A stretch of DNA of 64,000 nucleotides from Cyprinodon diabolis. Its lineage: Eukaryota > Chordata > Actinopteri > Cyprinodontiformes > Cyprinodontidae. The DNA is taken from assembly GCA_030533445.1 (NCBI GenBank), contig CM060066.1:35534235-35598234 (forward strand), written 5' to 3'. Shown here one piece after another: positions 33,574-46,593 of this stretch (the stretch's first letter is position 1; the number at the start of each line of letters is the position of its first letter). The translations under genes and the position numbers were made by a program. The notes under the pieces were generated by a model. That model saw only the letters and a program-made list of their open reading frames with translations. It had not been told where the DNA came from and made no database searches.

Positions 33574-34930
33574 GTTCTAAGCTGTAAATAGAAGTTGTCC
33601 AAGTCTGAGTCTAAGTAATCTTAGATTAGGCTAATGCAAACTGAAAGTTCTAGTTTGTCTGGGTGCTTACATAAAAACATTTAGTATTAAAATACAAGTT
33701 TATATTTCAAATGGTCCGAATGTGTCACTGAATACATAACGATTTCTTTTGTAACTTGTAAGCCAATATCCTACCTGCATGCTTGGAGTGGGGTTTTCCT
33801 AGTGACTTCCCTTTTAAGGCTGTTTGCTTGCTCCTCTCTCTCCCCTTTGGCAAAGGGATGTAACAAAAGATGGGACAACAGGCAGACGTTAAAGACAGAG
33901 GAGGGGGAGAACCCACTTCTTGGGTGTCTTGTGGCCCTGGAAACCCTAGGGACATTTTTAGACGTGACTTTCTGAGGATTTCAGCCATGAAAGTAAAACT
34001 GACTATGATAGACCTGTCCAAGAGCTACATTGAAAAACTCATCTGAATTTTACAAAGGGGCAATAGCAGACACAAATCATGGTCAAAAACCTTATTCGGT
34101 GATTTATTTATTTTTTTCTAAATGCATTCTTTTTATGCAAATACCATATTATTAGCTGGAAATGTCTCTTTAGGAGGACATGGTGTGAAGTTTGGGTCAA
34201 GTTTAAGGGTAGAATAGGATCTGGGAATGTGATGTCAGGAAACAGCATGGTTCTCTACAACATCAGTGAAATTGAACAAAAGAAAAGAACTGTTTACAAA
34301 GAGTAATGCCCATTAATACTTAAATAAAAGTGAAACTAAAGCAGTGTAGTGGCTCTAAAGCTGTATTTTAACACTTAAGCCTGCTTTTAAATCAGTACTC
34401 TGTTGATATTTTGTTGTATTATTTTAAATCTGAAATTATACATGTGAACTATTTGAGTCATAAAATAAGGTTTCGAATCCTATTTTAAAAGATGTGGACT
34501 GAAACGAAATGAAAGGGAATAGTGGAGCTCTTTTTTAGTCATGACAACTAGTTACATTGTTCCCCTTCATATTCAGGTCTCCGGCATAAAAACTGGAACC
34601 TTTTGATTGAACCTTTTGATCCTAAAATCTCAGAAACTTTAGCTGTGATGCACACTTTCTTTAATAGGAATGGAAATACTTTTTTTTCCCCATATGGTGG
34701 TCAATGGGTCATTTGATAGATGGTTTAGATTTGTTAATCGTATTTTCCATTTACCTGAGAAGATGGAGTGATATAATCTCATTTCATTCCAGTTTACTGC
34801 TAGTGGATGCTAATATCCTTCATTAATATTTATGGCCCTAAAGCCCCATATAGAACCATAACCATGACAAAAACACCTTCAGCACTTAATTTTGTACATT
34901 TAAATACCGTTGAATCATACTGTCTTATAC
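33574..34930. other. Non-coding DNA, nothing recognised
   Basis: Unique AT-rich sequence. The 98-codon - strand ORF at 33,725-34,021 shows no domain or splice context. Confidence 0.5.
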
Positions 34931-34932
34931 AC

Positions 34933-36291
34933 TGTCATATACACTACCAAAAAGCTTTCATATACACTACTAAAAAGCTTTCTTGCAAACTACTGAAAAG
35001 CTTTCATATACACTACTAAAAAGCTTTCTTGCATTCTACCAAAAACCTTTTATATACGCTACTAAAAAGCTTTCTTGCAAACTACTGAAAAGCTTTCATA
35101 TAAACTACTTAAAAGCTTTCTTGCAAACTACTGAAAATCTTTCATATACGCTACTGAAAAGCTTTCTTGCATTCTACTGAAAAGCTTTCATATACGCTAC
35201 TAAAAAGCTTTCTTGCATTCTACTGAAAAGCTTTCATATACGCTACTAAAAAGCTTTCTTGCATTCTACTGAAAAGCTTTCATATACGCTACTAAAAATC
35301 TTTCTTGCATTCTACTGAAAAGCTTTCATATACGCTACTAAAAAGCTTTCTTGCATTCTACTGAAAAGCTTTCATATACGCTACTAAAAAGCTTTCTTGC
35401 ATTCTACTGAAAAGCTTTCATATACGCTACTAAAAATCTTTCTTGCATTCTACTGAAAAGCTTTCATATACGCTACTAAAAAGCTTTCTTGCATTCTACT
35501 GAAAAGCTTTCATATACACTACTAAAAATCTTTCTTGCATTCTACTGAAAAGCTTTCATATACGCTACTAAAAATCTTTCTTGCATTCTACTGAAAAGCT
35601 TTCATATACGCTACTAAAAATCTTTCTTGCATTCTACTGAAAAGCTTTCATATACGCTACTAAAAATCTTTCTTGCATTCTACTGAAAAGCTTTCATATA
35701 CGCTACTAAAAAGCTTTCTTGGATTCTACTAAAAAGCTTTCTTGCATTCTACTGAAAAGCTTTCATATACGCTACTAAAAAGCTTTCTTGCATTCTACTG
35801 AAAAGCTTTCATATACGCTACTAAAAAGCTTTCTTGCATTCTACTGAAAAGCTTTCATATACACTACTAAAAAGCTTTCTTGCATTCTACTGAAAAGCTT
35901 TCATATACGCTACTAAAAAGCTTTCTTGCATTCTACTGAAAAGCTTTCATATACGCTACTAAAAAGCTTTCTTGCATTCTACTGAAAAGCTTTCATATAC
36001 ACTACTAAAAATCTTTCTTGCATTCTACTGAAAAGCTTTCATATACACTACTAAAAATCTTTCTTGCATTCTACTGAAAAGCTTTCATATACGCTACTAA
36101 AAATCTTTCTTGCATTCTACTGAAAAGCTTTCATATACGCTACTAAAAATCTTTCTTGCATTCTACTGAAAAGCTTTCATATACGCTACTAAAAAGCTTT
36201 CTTGGATTCTACTAAAAAGCTTTCTTGCAAACTACTAAAAAGCGTTAATACATACTACTGAAAAGCTTTCATAAACACTACTGAAAAGCTA
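34933..36291. repeat. Tandem satellite array, 46-bp unit made of two 23-bp halves
   Basis: About 29 copies of a 46-bp unit. Each unit consists of two related 23-mers, CTACTAAAAAGCTTTCTTGCATT-like and CTACTGAAAAGCTTTCATATACG-like, so an AAGCTT (HindIII) site recurs about every 23 bp. Edge copies at both ends carry CTTGCAAACTACT variants and are more diverged than the centre. ORFs here are products of the repeat and not genes. Confidence 0.96.
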
Positions 36292-39200
36292 TTACGGGAT
36301 TTCAGTTGAAACTGAAGGCATTTCAGTTGAAATGGAAGGCTTTTCAGTGAAACAGGGAGGATGTCATAAAACCAGAAATTGTATTAAACAGAGGCCATTC
36401 TGGCTAGCTCCGTACATTTTGTGCAATCTCTGGCCAAAATTTTATCAAATAAAATAATTGCTTATTGCACAGCTGTCCGCTGAACACCTCACAGAAGCAT
36501 GGACATTACTCAGCTTTTTTGGCTTCAACGGAGACCCTTTTCCGGTGTTATGCAAAATTCTGTTCCCCTTGTGTCGGGAGCTTGCATTGCAGCCTCAGAA
36601 GCAGGATCATTCTCCAGGCGCTCCTGATCATTTCTCATATAATGATGTTTAGGTTGAAACATTTGGTTTAATCAGCAGCTGTTGTTCACAAAATTGTTAA
36701 ATCAATAAATAAACAAGGTCTTCTTACGGTCTATTCTGTTGTTACTTTAAATGCAAAGAAAATCTGTCTTTTTCCAACTTTTTTCGCTTCAGCCTGACAG
36801 AAATAAAAGTCAGTGACCAAATTCAGATTTTCAACACGTAGTGTGTATTTATAATTTTTCATTACTGATATAAGAGTATGGAAACTGGCTGATAGCAAGG
36901 CACAAAAATGTTAACTTCCTGCAAAGATGAGACTGTAGACTTTCTGGTAAATCCCGTTGTAATGTCAAATATGACAGATTACTGGATTAAGGACATTTCT
37001 AGTATAGTACATGCTATCACATATAACAATTTTTGAGAATTTGGAAACAGTTGGTCTTTATTTCCCAAAGGTATGGGAGGAGGTGAGGAGAGAATGGATA
37101 TTTAAGCTGCCTGAAATAATCTGTTATTTTGTCAGAGCCTAAGCTTAAGGGTTTAATGGTCGAGACAGTAGCAGCACAGATGTAAAGGGGATAAATACTC
37201 AAATCAACACCACATCAGTTGAAAAGGACAAAGAGTGAAATGGAGAGATGCAATGGATTATAGATCAGTTTCTACAACATTTAATCCTCTAATGTGGCTG
37301 ATTTTTTCTCTCATCGAAATTGGTGGCAGCTTTTTAAACTCCTTCATAAATCAGAGCTTGTATGAAATACCAGCAGGAGGCAAAGGTCAAAGGAGAAAAT
37401 TAGCAGCTGTTCTCTCCTCTCCTTTCATGTTAGCCACGGGGCTAATCATTAAGTCTGCCATCAGCCTCATTTCCACTTTAAAACAAAGTCGCCGACAACA
37501 ACCACTGGGGTAGGGTCTTGTTTCCTCTGCTTACATTTTATTATACCTTTTTTTTCTATCTGTGATTATAGGTAGGGTAGTTTTGAAATGAGGGGGTGCA
37601 GCTTTTTACAGTCCTTTGTTTCAGCTTTGGTTTCTGCACCATCTTCAGAATCTACAGCATGCTACTTTCATTCTGCTTTGTTGACACATTTCAGCAGCTC
37701 CAGAGCACTGGTGATGACTGCTGAACTTTTTTTTACCTCTGCTCCACTCCAAGGTGTTTGTGCTTGTTAGTTGGTAAAGCCGGCGAACTTCGATGACCTC
37801 CTCACTCCCACAGTGAATGATATTCTCCTGCTCTCCTGGTGCAACTTTAAAGTAGCCGAATATGTGTAACTATGACCTTCACCTGCTGGACAACCTGTTG
37901 AATAAATAATATGGACTTATAATAGGGAGAACTTTTATGTTCACCCGTTGGAGATAATATATATTTTAATTTATAGCTTTGTGAATGCAATAAAGCAATG
38001 TAATTCCTTGAGGAGTTTTTTTTTGAGATGTCAATTTTTTTTTATTAACATCAGATGAAAAGAAATTTTAAAAATCAACAATTCAGTAGTTAAATGTCTC
38101 CCACTGCTGGGTACTGCTACCAAGGCAAACTTGTGCAGTTGTTCAAAATAAAAGGCAAAGAAGTTTGTATGCTATTTAAGCAGTTTTGATTAATAAACTT
38201 TGGAAATTGGTTTAAGGATTTGTATCAGCTCCTATCCTTTTTCCAACTATGGGGAATTTAATCTCAGTATAAATCCAGCAGTTCTGTGAAGGACTCAGAT
38301 GTTTGTTGAAGAGCTTTTGTAAACAGCATCATAAAGAGTTAGAAACTCACTGTTAGGGAGAAAGCTGTGGATAAGTTTAAAGCAGGTATTAAAGGGTACA
38401 ATATTGCAAGCCTTGATCATGTGTGGGGGATTTTGTATAGAGGCATAATGGTAAAGGAGGATTGAAAACAAATGTATGTCACACTTTATTTGCAAACCAT
38501 TTTGAAAGCCTCATGTGTTTAACAGTCAACTTCAAAATGTTGCTCTACTTATGCTGTTCTAATAAACAAAATCCTGATGAACTATAACAATTGTCATATT
38601 ACACAAACTTCCTTTTTGTGTTTGTCATTAAGGTTTACATCATATTTCTTATTGTCGTGCACAGCACACATTTACCCATTTGTTTACAGTTTTTTTTTCC
38701 TCACTGAAGCATATATTTCTACACTTTGTTTTATCTGACATCAATTGAAAGTGGTTAAAACCAACTTCCATAGCCCTCTTTGCCAGTTTTGCGCTGCTTC
38801 CACTAGTTTTCTCTCAGCGCATGTGTTTTCAATACCACATTCAGTGTGGTTAAATTGCATAAAAACTAAATTATGCATATTTGTTCTGTTTTTCTATAGC
38901 TTCCTCTCTATACTTTGACCCCTGTCTCCCCTTTTTTCTTTTTGCACTTTCATTTTACATCCCTTTTTTCCAGCACCTTCTCTCCATCTTTTTTCCTCTC
39001 TGTGGGAAAGGTTTCTATATCAGTTGTCAGAGCCGTCAGTGAGGTGCAAAGCAGCCAAGCTTTGATGATGTTCCTCTTTGCCTATCTGCTGTGCAATATG
39101 TTTTGAGACTCCCCCTCCCATCTGCACACCTGCTGAGTAGCTGCATGACACTGGGAAACATTCCACAATAGGGTCAGAACACTTTTATCTTAGTTTTAGT

Positions 39201-40020
39201 TATGGATTTGGAAACTCTTTCAGGATTAAAGAAACATTATGCAGCTGGCCAGCACTGAGCACCTGTATGATTGCTCTTTTTTGCTTCATGTGGGACTTCC
39301 TTTAGTCCCAGTGGGTGGCTCTGGCTCACTATTTGGTAAACAAAAATATCTTTGCCTTAAAGAGGAGAAAAAAGTTACGCAAAAGTAAAAATCAGTGTTT
39401 CATTCTGAAGCCAAAAACATTCTTGTTTTCCTCAAACCATTTTGTTTCAACATTCATGAGTCATTGTGGTTTGAGAATAAAATAATTAAATACTACAAAT
39501 GGGGCTTTTGGGTGGTTTTGCCTTGCAACTTCACTTTGTGATTTAATATAAGATGCTTCTGGAAACTTGAGCGTTAAACACAGCCTGAAGAGAGTATGAC
39601 TCAGACTGGAACCATAAAAGTCTGCTGTTTGGTTTTTTGACTCTGAATTTGCAGTTTGGATGGATGAGTGTGCTTCACCGAGTAAATAAACAGAGACATG
39701 CTACTTTCATCCATACTTGCACACCTAAAAACCTTCAGCAAGTACCCTGGGAATACATCTTTAATGAGCAACTTCAAATTCATTGAACATTCACTTAATC
39801 CACATTTATTGAGAGGATAGCCATACACCAATTTTGGGCAGATGAGTGTGCTGTTGAGTTTTCACCCTTTGCCTTTTGTATAATCTAAAACCAATTCAAT
39901 ATGTTTCTGTCTGTATATATCAGTTAAAAACCAAATAACTCCCATCAGTATTTCAGGGTCTAATCTATTAGCATTTAGATTGCATGGCTTCAAAACGCTC
40001 AACTGTCTCATTTAAAATTA
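36292..40020. other. Non-coding DNA; possible conserved element at 37,320-37,490
   Basis: 36,295-36,360 has a short TTTCAGTTGAAA-type repeat. 37,320-37,490 has enhancer-like texture (GGTCAAAGG near 37,385 and CTAATCATTAAG near 37,441). Otherwise AT-rich with no supported genes. Confidence 0.4.
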
Positions 40021-40026
40021 TATAGT

Positions 40027-40742
40027 ACTCGTACTCGTCGTCTCCCGCTTTATCCGGAACCGGGTCGCGGGGGCAGCAGACTAAGCAGAGACTCCCAGAC
40101 TTCCCTCTCCGCAGACACCTCCTCCAGCTCTGTTGGGGGAAGCCCTAGGCGCTCCCAGGCCAGCCGAGAGACAAAGTCTCTCCAGCGTGTCCTGGGTCGT
40201 CCTCTGGGCCTCCTCCCGGTGGGACATGCCTGGAACACCTCCCGAGGGAGGTGTCCAGGGGGCATTCGAAGAAGATGTCCGAGCCACCTCAACTGACTCC
40301 TCTCGATGTGGAGGAGAACCGGCTCTACTCTGAGCCTCTCCCGAATGACCGAGCTCCTCACCCTATCTCTAAGGGAGAGCCCAGCCACCCTGCGGAGAAA
40401 GCTCATTTCAGCCGCTTGTATCCGGGATCTCGTTCTTTCGGTCATGATCCAAATTTCATGACCATAGGTGAGGGTAGGAACGTAGACCGACCGGTAAATT
40501 GAGAGCTTTGCCTTTTCGCTCAGCTCCCTCTTCACCACAACAGACCGGTGCAGCGTCCGCATTATTGCAGCAGCCGCACCGATCCGTCTATCGATCTCCC
40601 ACTCCATTCTTCCCTCACTCGTGAACAGGACCCCAAGATACTTGAACTCCTCCACTTGAGGCAGGGACTCTCCTCCAACCTGAAGGGGACAAGCCACCTT
40701 TTTCCGGTCGAGAACCATGGCCTCGGACCTCGGACAAGTGGA
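40027..40742 (-). pseudogene. RTE-like LINE fragment, C-terminal end of ORF2
   Basis: A 222-codon uninterrupted frame (40,718-40,050) encodes the region C-terminal to the RT of a very common fish LINE. Markers are EEFKYLGVLFTSEGRMEWEI, IYRSVYVPTLTYGHEIW, RRVAGLSLRDRVRSS, WLGHLLRMPP and GRRPRGRPRTRWRD. The RT core, endonuclease and 5' half are missing, as expected for a 5'-truncated insertion. Past the stop the sequence runs to a short ACGAGT-type tail near 40,027. I assign it to the RTE/Rex3-like group with moderate certainty. The GC-rich composition contrasts with the AT-rich flanks. Confidence 0.75.
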
Positions 40743-40764
40743 ATAAATAATTGCCTAAAGTAAA

Positions 40765-42575
40765 AATAAAAAAGCATGATTAGAAAAAAACTAAACTAAA
40801 GAAAGAAACAGTGATAAAAAACAAGCCCAAAAATTCAAACACCTAAGTGCCATGACAAGAATAAAGACCTGAGAAGTTACACCTACTTTTAGTATTCTGT
40901 TTTCCAGTGTATTTACTTAGCAATAAAACCTAACACTGTTGTTCTGTTTTAGATTGTTCCTCGCTTACAAAAAAAGGTTATAAAATCTACATTGAAATGT
41001 TTGAATCTTTCTCCTTTTTGTTACATTTTGTTGCATCCTGGGACATTATCTTATTGCAACAGCAGAAAGGAGCGTGAAGTTAAGTGGGGCAGATTAGGAA
41101 GGAAAAAGTATTTTGAAAAACATTTCACTTTGTATACACGCTGTGTATAAAAAATGACAATAAAGTTTTTCTACACCTAAGTTGTGCAAGTGACAACACT
41201 TGCTATTCGTTTGCATAAGAGTATTATCAAAAATATGTTATTAATCCTATGTACACAGACGGTTGTTTAGTCTTTGCCATGGAATCTGATCTGGTTTGGA
41301 CACAACCATGCATCATTCATGTCTTTCGGCAGGAGCGTGACAGAACTGCAGGGTGTAGATATGCGGCTATCACAGGACCATCTGTACCAGTTGTGTTGTA
41401 GACAATACAGCTTTTGTCACCTCTCTCTGTTGGCTTTATGTTGTCCTTTATGCTTCTTGCCACTGTCATGTAACAATATAAACAGTGAAGCTGTGCACCA
41501 TTGAGTCAATAGAGCTTTGTCATACAACACATAGACTCACTGTCGAGCAATTTGCTTTTGTCCACTTAAAAAATGGATTTATCTGATTTTAAAACATCAT
41601 CAGTTTTTTTGTTATAATGTGTCTGAAATTTCTTAACATTAAAAAGCCAGTATTCAAAGTCTACATTTGGAGTTTACAGTGTCAAAAGCAGTTAATATAA
41701 ATTCCCTTTTAGATGGATGTTTCATACATCTGTTGTCTTATAATAAAGAAAGTTGCCAAAAAGCCCAACAGACTTCAGTAGATACTTGACCTGCCTAAGT
41801 AATGGCTCTCTAGCATATTTCTTTTAGCAGTGCTTATCATTGTATCAGAATTATGGTCTAAATTAACCAAATTATCATAACTTTGATCAATGCTCTGTTC
41901 CAGTCTCACTTCTAAAGACATCAATGGCACCCCTCCCAGATATGTCATATCTTGAACTGATTGCACATATTGAGTGCAACCTGGTTTAAACACAGCCCAC
42001 TAAAAAAAAGTCTTACATAAGGTTTAAAGCAGGAAGTTGGAGAATATTCAGTCCCCTCACTTCTTATTATATTGGTTTACTAGTTTATTGTCTTTTGTTA
42101 TTTACTTTAAGAGTAGTCATCCAATCTTACACTGAAAATATAGGAAGTATGACACTCCATAGGTCTTGACTATGGTTTCTACTTTTTTTGCTTTTGTTTT
42201 CACTATGAGTGAGAGGATCAAAGTGGTTGATCATAAGCCCATGGGGCTGCATTACACAATACTAGTTGAATTAGCTCAGCTACCGGTTACTCGGCTCACA
42301 TAATAGTGACGTCAGATCCATTGCTGGTCAAACGCCATCACTTAACCCACATGCAATAACTGTAGCATCCCACTGAAATTAATCAAGATATCAACACAAG
42401 TCTAAAAAGACTGTTATACTGACAAAAACAAACATTGCTGTTACCAGTCCAGGAAGAGAAAAGTGAGCTCAGGATCAAATTAGAGCTGCTTCTGCTCTCA
42501 AAGTACTCTCCCACCTTGGAACCATGAGCCCAATGTTAATCCTCATTTTTTTTTTCATTCCATTCCATTTCCTTC
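40765..42575. other. Non-coding DNA, nothing recognised
   Basis: AT-rich unique sequence; all ORFs are short and without domains. Confidence 0.5.
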
Positions 42576-42579
42576 TTCT

Positions 42580-43635
42580 CTGACTGTGACTGGCTGGATG
42601 TGCTCTCTTCATCCTCTGACATGGGAGCTGGCTCGGAGCTCGTCTGCCTAGTTGTGTGTTTCCTCGACCGGGCCGCCTTTTACAGCTGCTTTTTGTATTT
42701 CTGCTTCTGTCTCCTTGAACCTCAGTCGGCCTCAGCAGATGGCCGCTCACACTAAGCCTGGTTCTGCTGGAGGTCTCTTCCTGTTAAAAAGGAGTTTTCC
42801 TCCTCCACTCTCGCTACAAGCATGCTCAAGCCCCGTCCACACGAAGTCAAAACGAACACGAAACGCTAATATTTTCCAGAACGTTTGTCGTAAAGATGGA
42901 GACGTAAAATAAATGTGATCGTCCACACGAATGCATGAAAACGCTGCAAAATGTATGCCAGGCCTGTAAGTGGCGCAGTGGTGCCAAAGCAAAAATAGGC
43001 GACGAAATGTTGGGCATGCGCACTAATATTTAAACATGGTTGCCCTGCGGGTCCATTTTCGTGGTTCAGTCAAATTCAGGTGCTGAACTATGTCGTCGAT
43101 ATTGCTCTGTTCTTCCTGGAGATATTCCAGAAGAAGAAGATTCTGTTGTAAGCCCGACAGCAGGGTGAGTAGCATTAGCAGCAACCATTCAATACAGTAC
43201 GGTGCCATTGTTGTTGCGATACTGTGTCGCGCATGCGTGTTTAGAGGCGACGCTATGACGCATGCGTGTAAAAAAAAAATGCGGTTAGAGCTTAAAGATG
43301 GAAACGCGAAAACGGCGTTTCAAAATCTTCCCACTCTGAAGGCTGAATAAAAAAAAGATCATTTACAGACCCCCGAAACGCCGGCTTCGTGTGGATGAGA
43401 GGCTGGTTTGGTGAAAAATTTGTGCGTTTAGGCCAGGGTTCGGCTTCGTGTGGACGGGGCCTTAGTGTAAGGGATTGCATCCAAGTCAATGAGTCGATGC
43501 AATCAACTGGTTTTCCTTAGATAGAAAATTTTGAATCAATTTGACTTGTATGATCTGGTGAACTGTAAAGTGCCTTGAGATGACATGTGTTGTGAATTGG
43601 CACTATATAAATAAACTGAACTGAAATTGAAAGGA
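42580..43635 (+). repeat. L2 LINE 3'-UTR fragment, split by a MITE
   Basis: 42,580-42,825 and 43,462-43,635 match the 3' UTR of the L2 copy at 26.87-27.27 kb in order (GGATGTGCTCTCTTCATCCT, CGCTACAAGCATGCT, then TAGTGTAAGGGATTG, GTGCCTTGAGATGACATGTG, ATATAAATAAACTGAA). The match is interrupted at CATGCT|TAGTG by the element at 42,829-43,461. No coding part is present. It could be an extremely truncated LINE or a SINE sharing the L2 tail. Confidence 0.8.
42829..43461. mobile_element. Harbinger-type MITE nested in the L2 fragment
   Basis: Inverted ends AGCCCCGTCCACACGAAG (left) and, as reverse complement of the right end, GGCCCCGTCCACACGAAG. The flanking trinucleotides are TCA (42,826-42,828) and TTA (43,462-43,464). 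The intact L2 copy reads CTTA at this point, so the original target was TTA and the left duplicate has one change. A 3-bp TTA/TAA duplication indicates PIF/Harbinger. The 633-bp interior carries extra copies of GTCCACACGAA and no transposase. Confidence 0.8.
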
Positions 43636-43639
43636 ATTC

Positions 43640-44829
43640 CATTTCCATATCTAACATCTGTGCCAATAATGAGTTCTGATCGACTTCAAGTAGATGTTTT
43701 GGTACACTGGATGGACTGTTTGCCAGTTTGCTCTTATGCTATGCTTCTAAGCCCTGAGTCGCAGCTGTTCACATCAATGTTCAAGTATGCACGTGCGTGT
43801 ATATATTTGTTCGTCCGGCCCAGCTATGTAAACAAGAGACTGAAGAACAACAAAGAGAGATAGTGTGTGACGTCTTACCATAGTCCATCAGAAAATATAC
43901 CTTTAGTTCTTCACAAAAAAGAGTTTTTACGTTCTTATGTAAAATAATTAAATGCCATGTTTTGCTTCTTTAAGGTCTCAAAGTTACGTATTGCTGCTTT
44001 TAATGCACCAAAAATGAAAACAAGCATAGCTTCACTGAACTTAGTGTATGGCTGCCAAAAAAGAAAAGTGAAGGAATTCTCTTCCCTTTTCTTTCCCAGT
44101 TTTCCTCTGCTCATATTCTTACTCTGTTTTCAGTAGTTATCTTGATCCTCCTCAACTGTGTCGACCACTCTAATTGCCTCACCTGCCTGTCTTTTGGTTC
44201 TTCTCTCTCTCTATCCTAGTATTCAGCAGTTTGTTTTTCATCCATCTTTCTTTTGGCCTTCTGTGTCCATGCCCAGCATCTGCTTCTTTCATCCAAGTCT
44301 AGAAACTTGTAAGTTTCTAGACTTTTTTCAGTTAAGAACTTTATTTTACCATTCCTGCTTCTGCTTTTGTGTCTTCGTTCCTTCTACTACACAACATAAT
44401 TTATTAGCGATGCAAATCAGCAGCTTTACCGTAATACGATATATACATTTCTTCAGTTAGAAATAATCCATTTCATTCATGAAAAAGTCCTATTAAACCC
44501 TACAATAACTTGGTTGTTAAATATAACAGTGGTGTATACTTCTCCATTAGTTATAATTGTTCCTACACACAGTATAATATGTAAATTCTAATGTTTTAGT
44601 TCATATCCCTGAGAAGTCAGTTAGTTGCAGCATGGGGAGGTACAGGTGAGGTATTATAGGTATAATGGTCTATCTAGATATAATAGTACAGCTACTCATA
44701 TCAGGTGCCGGGTTTTATAAGGGGGGAGAGCAGACACACATATGACTTATGGAACGGAGATCCAGTAATAAAACACCCCCCAGATAGAAAAGAAACTAGG
44801 CAGAACACATTGTTTACTGATATCACTTA
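43640..44829. other. Non-coding DNA, nothing recognised
   Basis: The 100-codon + strand ORF at 44,158-44,460 is pyrimidine-rich and has no recognisable domain. Confidence 0.45.
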
Positions 44830-44837
44830 ATTATATG

Positions 44838-46163
44838 CAGTGATGGGACTAACGGCGTTGAAAGTAACGGCGTTACTAACGCCGTTACCTTGTTTTAGTA
44901 ACGAGTAATCTAACTAATTACTTTGACTGTAACTATAACGCAGTTACCATTGCAGACACCCCGTTACTGCGCGTTACTCAGGTCGCACAATGAATCTTTT
45001 TTCATGATAGGACTCGTGCGCAGCTGCGTGAAGCTGACACCCCACCCACGTCAAAAAACTCTGCAAATAGACTGAATGTTTAGTGCAACGTTAGTGCAGA
45101 TTTGTGCAGAAAAAAAATATTGTTTGTGCTACTTTTGTTTAAGAGATATTAAAGATTATTTTTTAGGTCATCCAGAGGTGCGCGCCTTGTCATGAGAGAG
45201 GGGAGGATGAGAATGGCTGATGTATAGTGAGATTCCGTCTGTCAGTTGGGTAGGTGGGTGTTTCTGCTGGCGGGTGTTAACGTACAGCACACAGAGAGAT
45301 GGAGAGTGAGGAGGATCCAGCAGCAAACAGCGTTTTCCTGATGGAAATACCGGTGTTACGTCGAGCTGCGTTTCCCCATCACATACAGTTTCCTCTGCAT
45401 CTCCGCACAGCGCAGGCGACAAGAGTCACCGCGCAAGCGACAGGAAATGCGCATGCTCGCTAAAGGCGCGCAACAGTCGCCCTGTGCTCGCGCCACAGGA
45501 GAACTATGGAGAGCGTGAACGATCAAATGAAAGGGAGAAATCTGGATGGATGGATGGATGGATGGATGGATGGATGGATGGATGGATGGATGGATGGATG
45601 GATGGATGGATGGATGGATGGATGGATGGATGGATGGATATTCTTCCCTTTTAACCTACTGTATTTTTTATTTTAAACATTATTTGATGGCCTTTGTGGC
45701 AGGGATGGAGATCCATATTTTATGTCACACACAGAGTATACATCTAGATAGATAGATAGATAGATGTTGCAGTATCTATAACAACCCAAACACACAGGAT
45801 TTCAGAATTAGACATCCCCAGTTATTAATTTCACCAGATCTGAATGCCCTGTTAAAAAACTTCACATGGCGTTCCCCCCTGATGTCATTTACGTTGAGTT
45901 ACAAGAAATGCAAAACTCTCTGCAGGTTCTTGTCTTTGTCATCCACTCTATTCAGCTGGCTTTGGAAACACACGGCGAGAAGGTGGGGGCTGGGTGGTGA
46001 GGGTTACGGGGGCAAGAAACGCAAAAGTAACGCAATAGTTACTTTTACTAGTAACTAGTTACTTTTATTGTGGAGTAACTCAGTTAGTAACTCAGTTACT
46101 TTTTGGGAGAAGTAACTAGTAACTATAACTAATTACTTTTTCAAAGTAACGTGCCCAACACTG
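44838..46163. mobile_element. Non-autonomous hAT element (1,326 bp)
   Basis: The left end is CAGTGATGGGACTAACGGCG; the right end as reverse complement is CAGTGTTGGGCACGTTACTT. The element is flanked by a perfect 8-bp duplication ATTATATG (44,830-44,837 and 46,164-46,171). The subterminal regions are full of GTAACTAGTTACT/TAACGCCGTTA-type short repeats, which resemble transposase-binding arrays of hAT elements. No transposase frame remains, and the interior contains an expanded TGGA microsatellite. Confidence 0.88.
45543..45639. repeat. (TGGA)n microsatellite, about 24 units
   Basis: Uninterrupted tetranucleotide run inside the hAT element. A shorter TAGA run lies at 45,745-45,763. Confidence 0.97.
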
Positions 46164-46171
46164 ATTATATG

Positions 46172-46549
46172 ACCCAGCAGAACAATTTATCATGGCTCAT
46201 CTCCACATTTGATGGCAGTGTCAACATAAAGCCAGCACTTTACAATTCTGTACTTCTCTCTGTTTAACTTAGATTAAATCATATAAAAGTATTACTGTAA
46301 ATTTAAGCTGTGTTTGAGAATCATTTACAATAGTGAGAAATGCTATTGAAAAACTTATTTAAACAGTAATTCCTCCAGGGCAAAAATACTGTAAATAAGC
46401 CCCAGAGCATATGCTCCTCACGGGCCAAGAGCGCTAATTACATTTCAAATGACTATACCTGTGATGTTATCAAAAAGTCTGTCATAATAAAATTTCCATT
46501 CAACTCAAAAGACAATTATTTACGTTGATATCATCACAAAAAACTACTG

Positions 46550-46593
<44 letters not shown>

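Noticed and set aside
27812..33578. 5-bp target duplication of the LTR element (GTTTC / GTTCT)
   Set aside because: Two of five bases differ, too weak to claim although the LTR ends are clear.
34807..35180. ORFs with repeating KLLKSFHIHY-like peptides
   Set aside because: Product of the 23/46-bp satellite, with no start context or codon bias.
34933..36291. CRISPR-like regular repeats
   Set aside because: Repeats are directly adjacent with no unique spacers, in vertebrate DNA.
45546..45755. ORF reading repeated MDGW
   Set aside because: Translation of the TGGA microsatellite; no gene.
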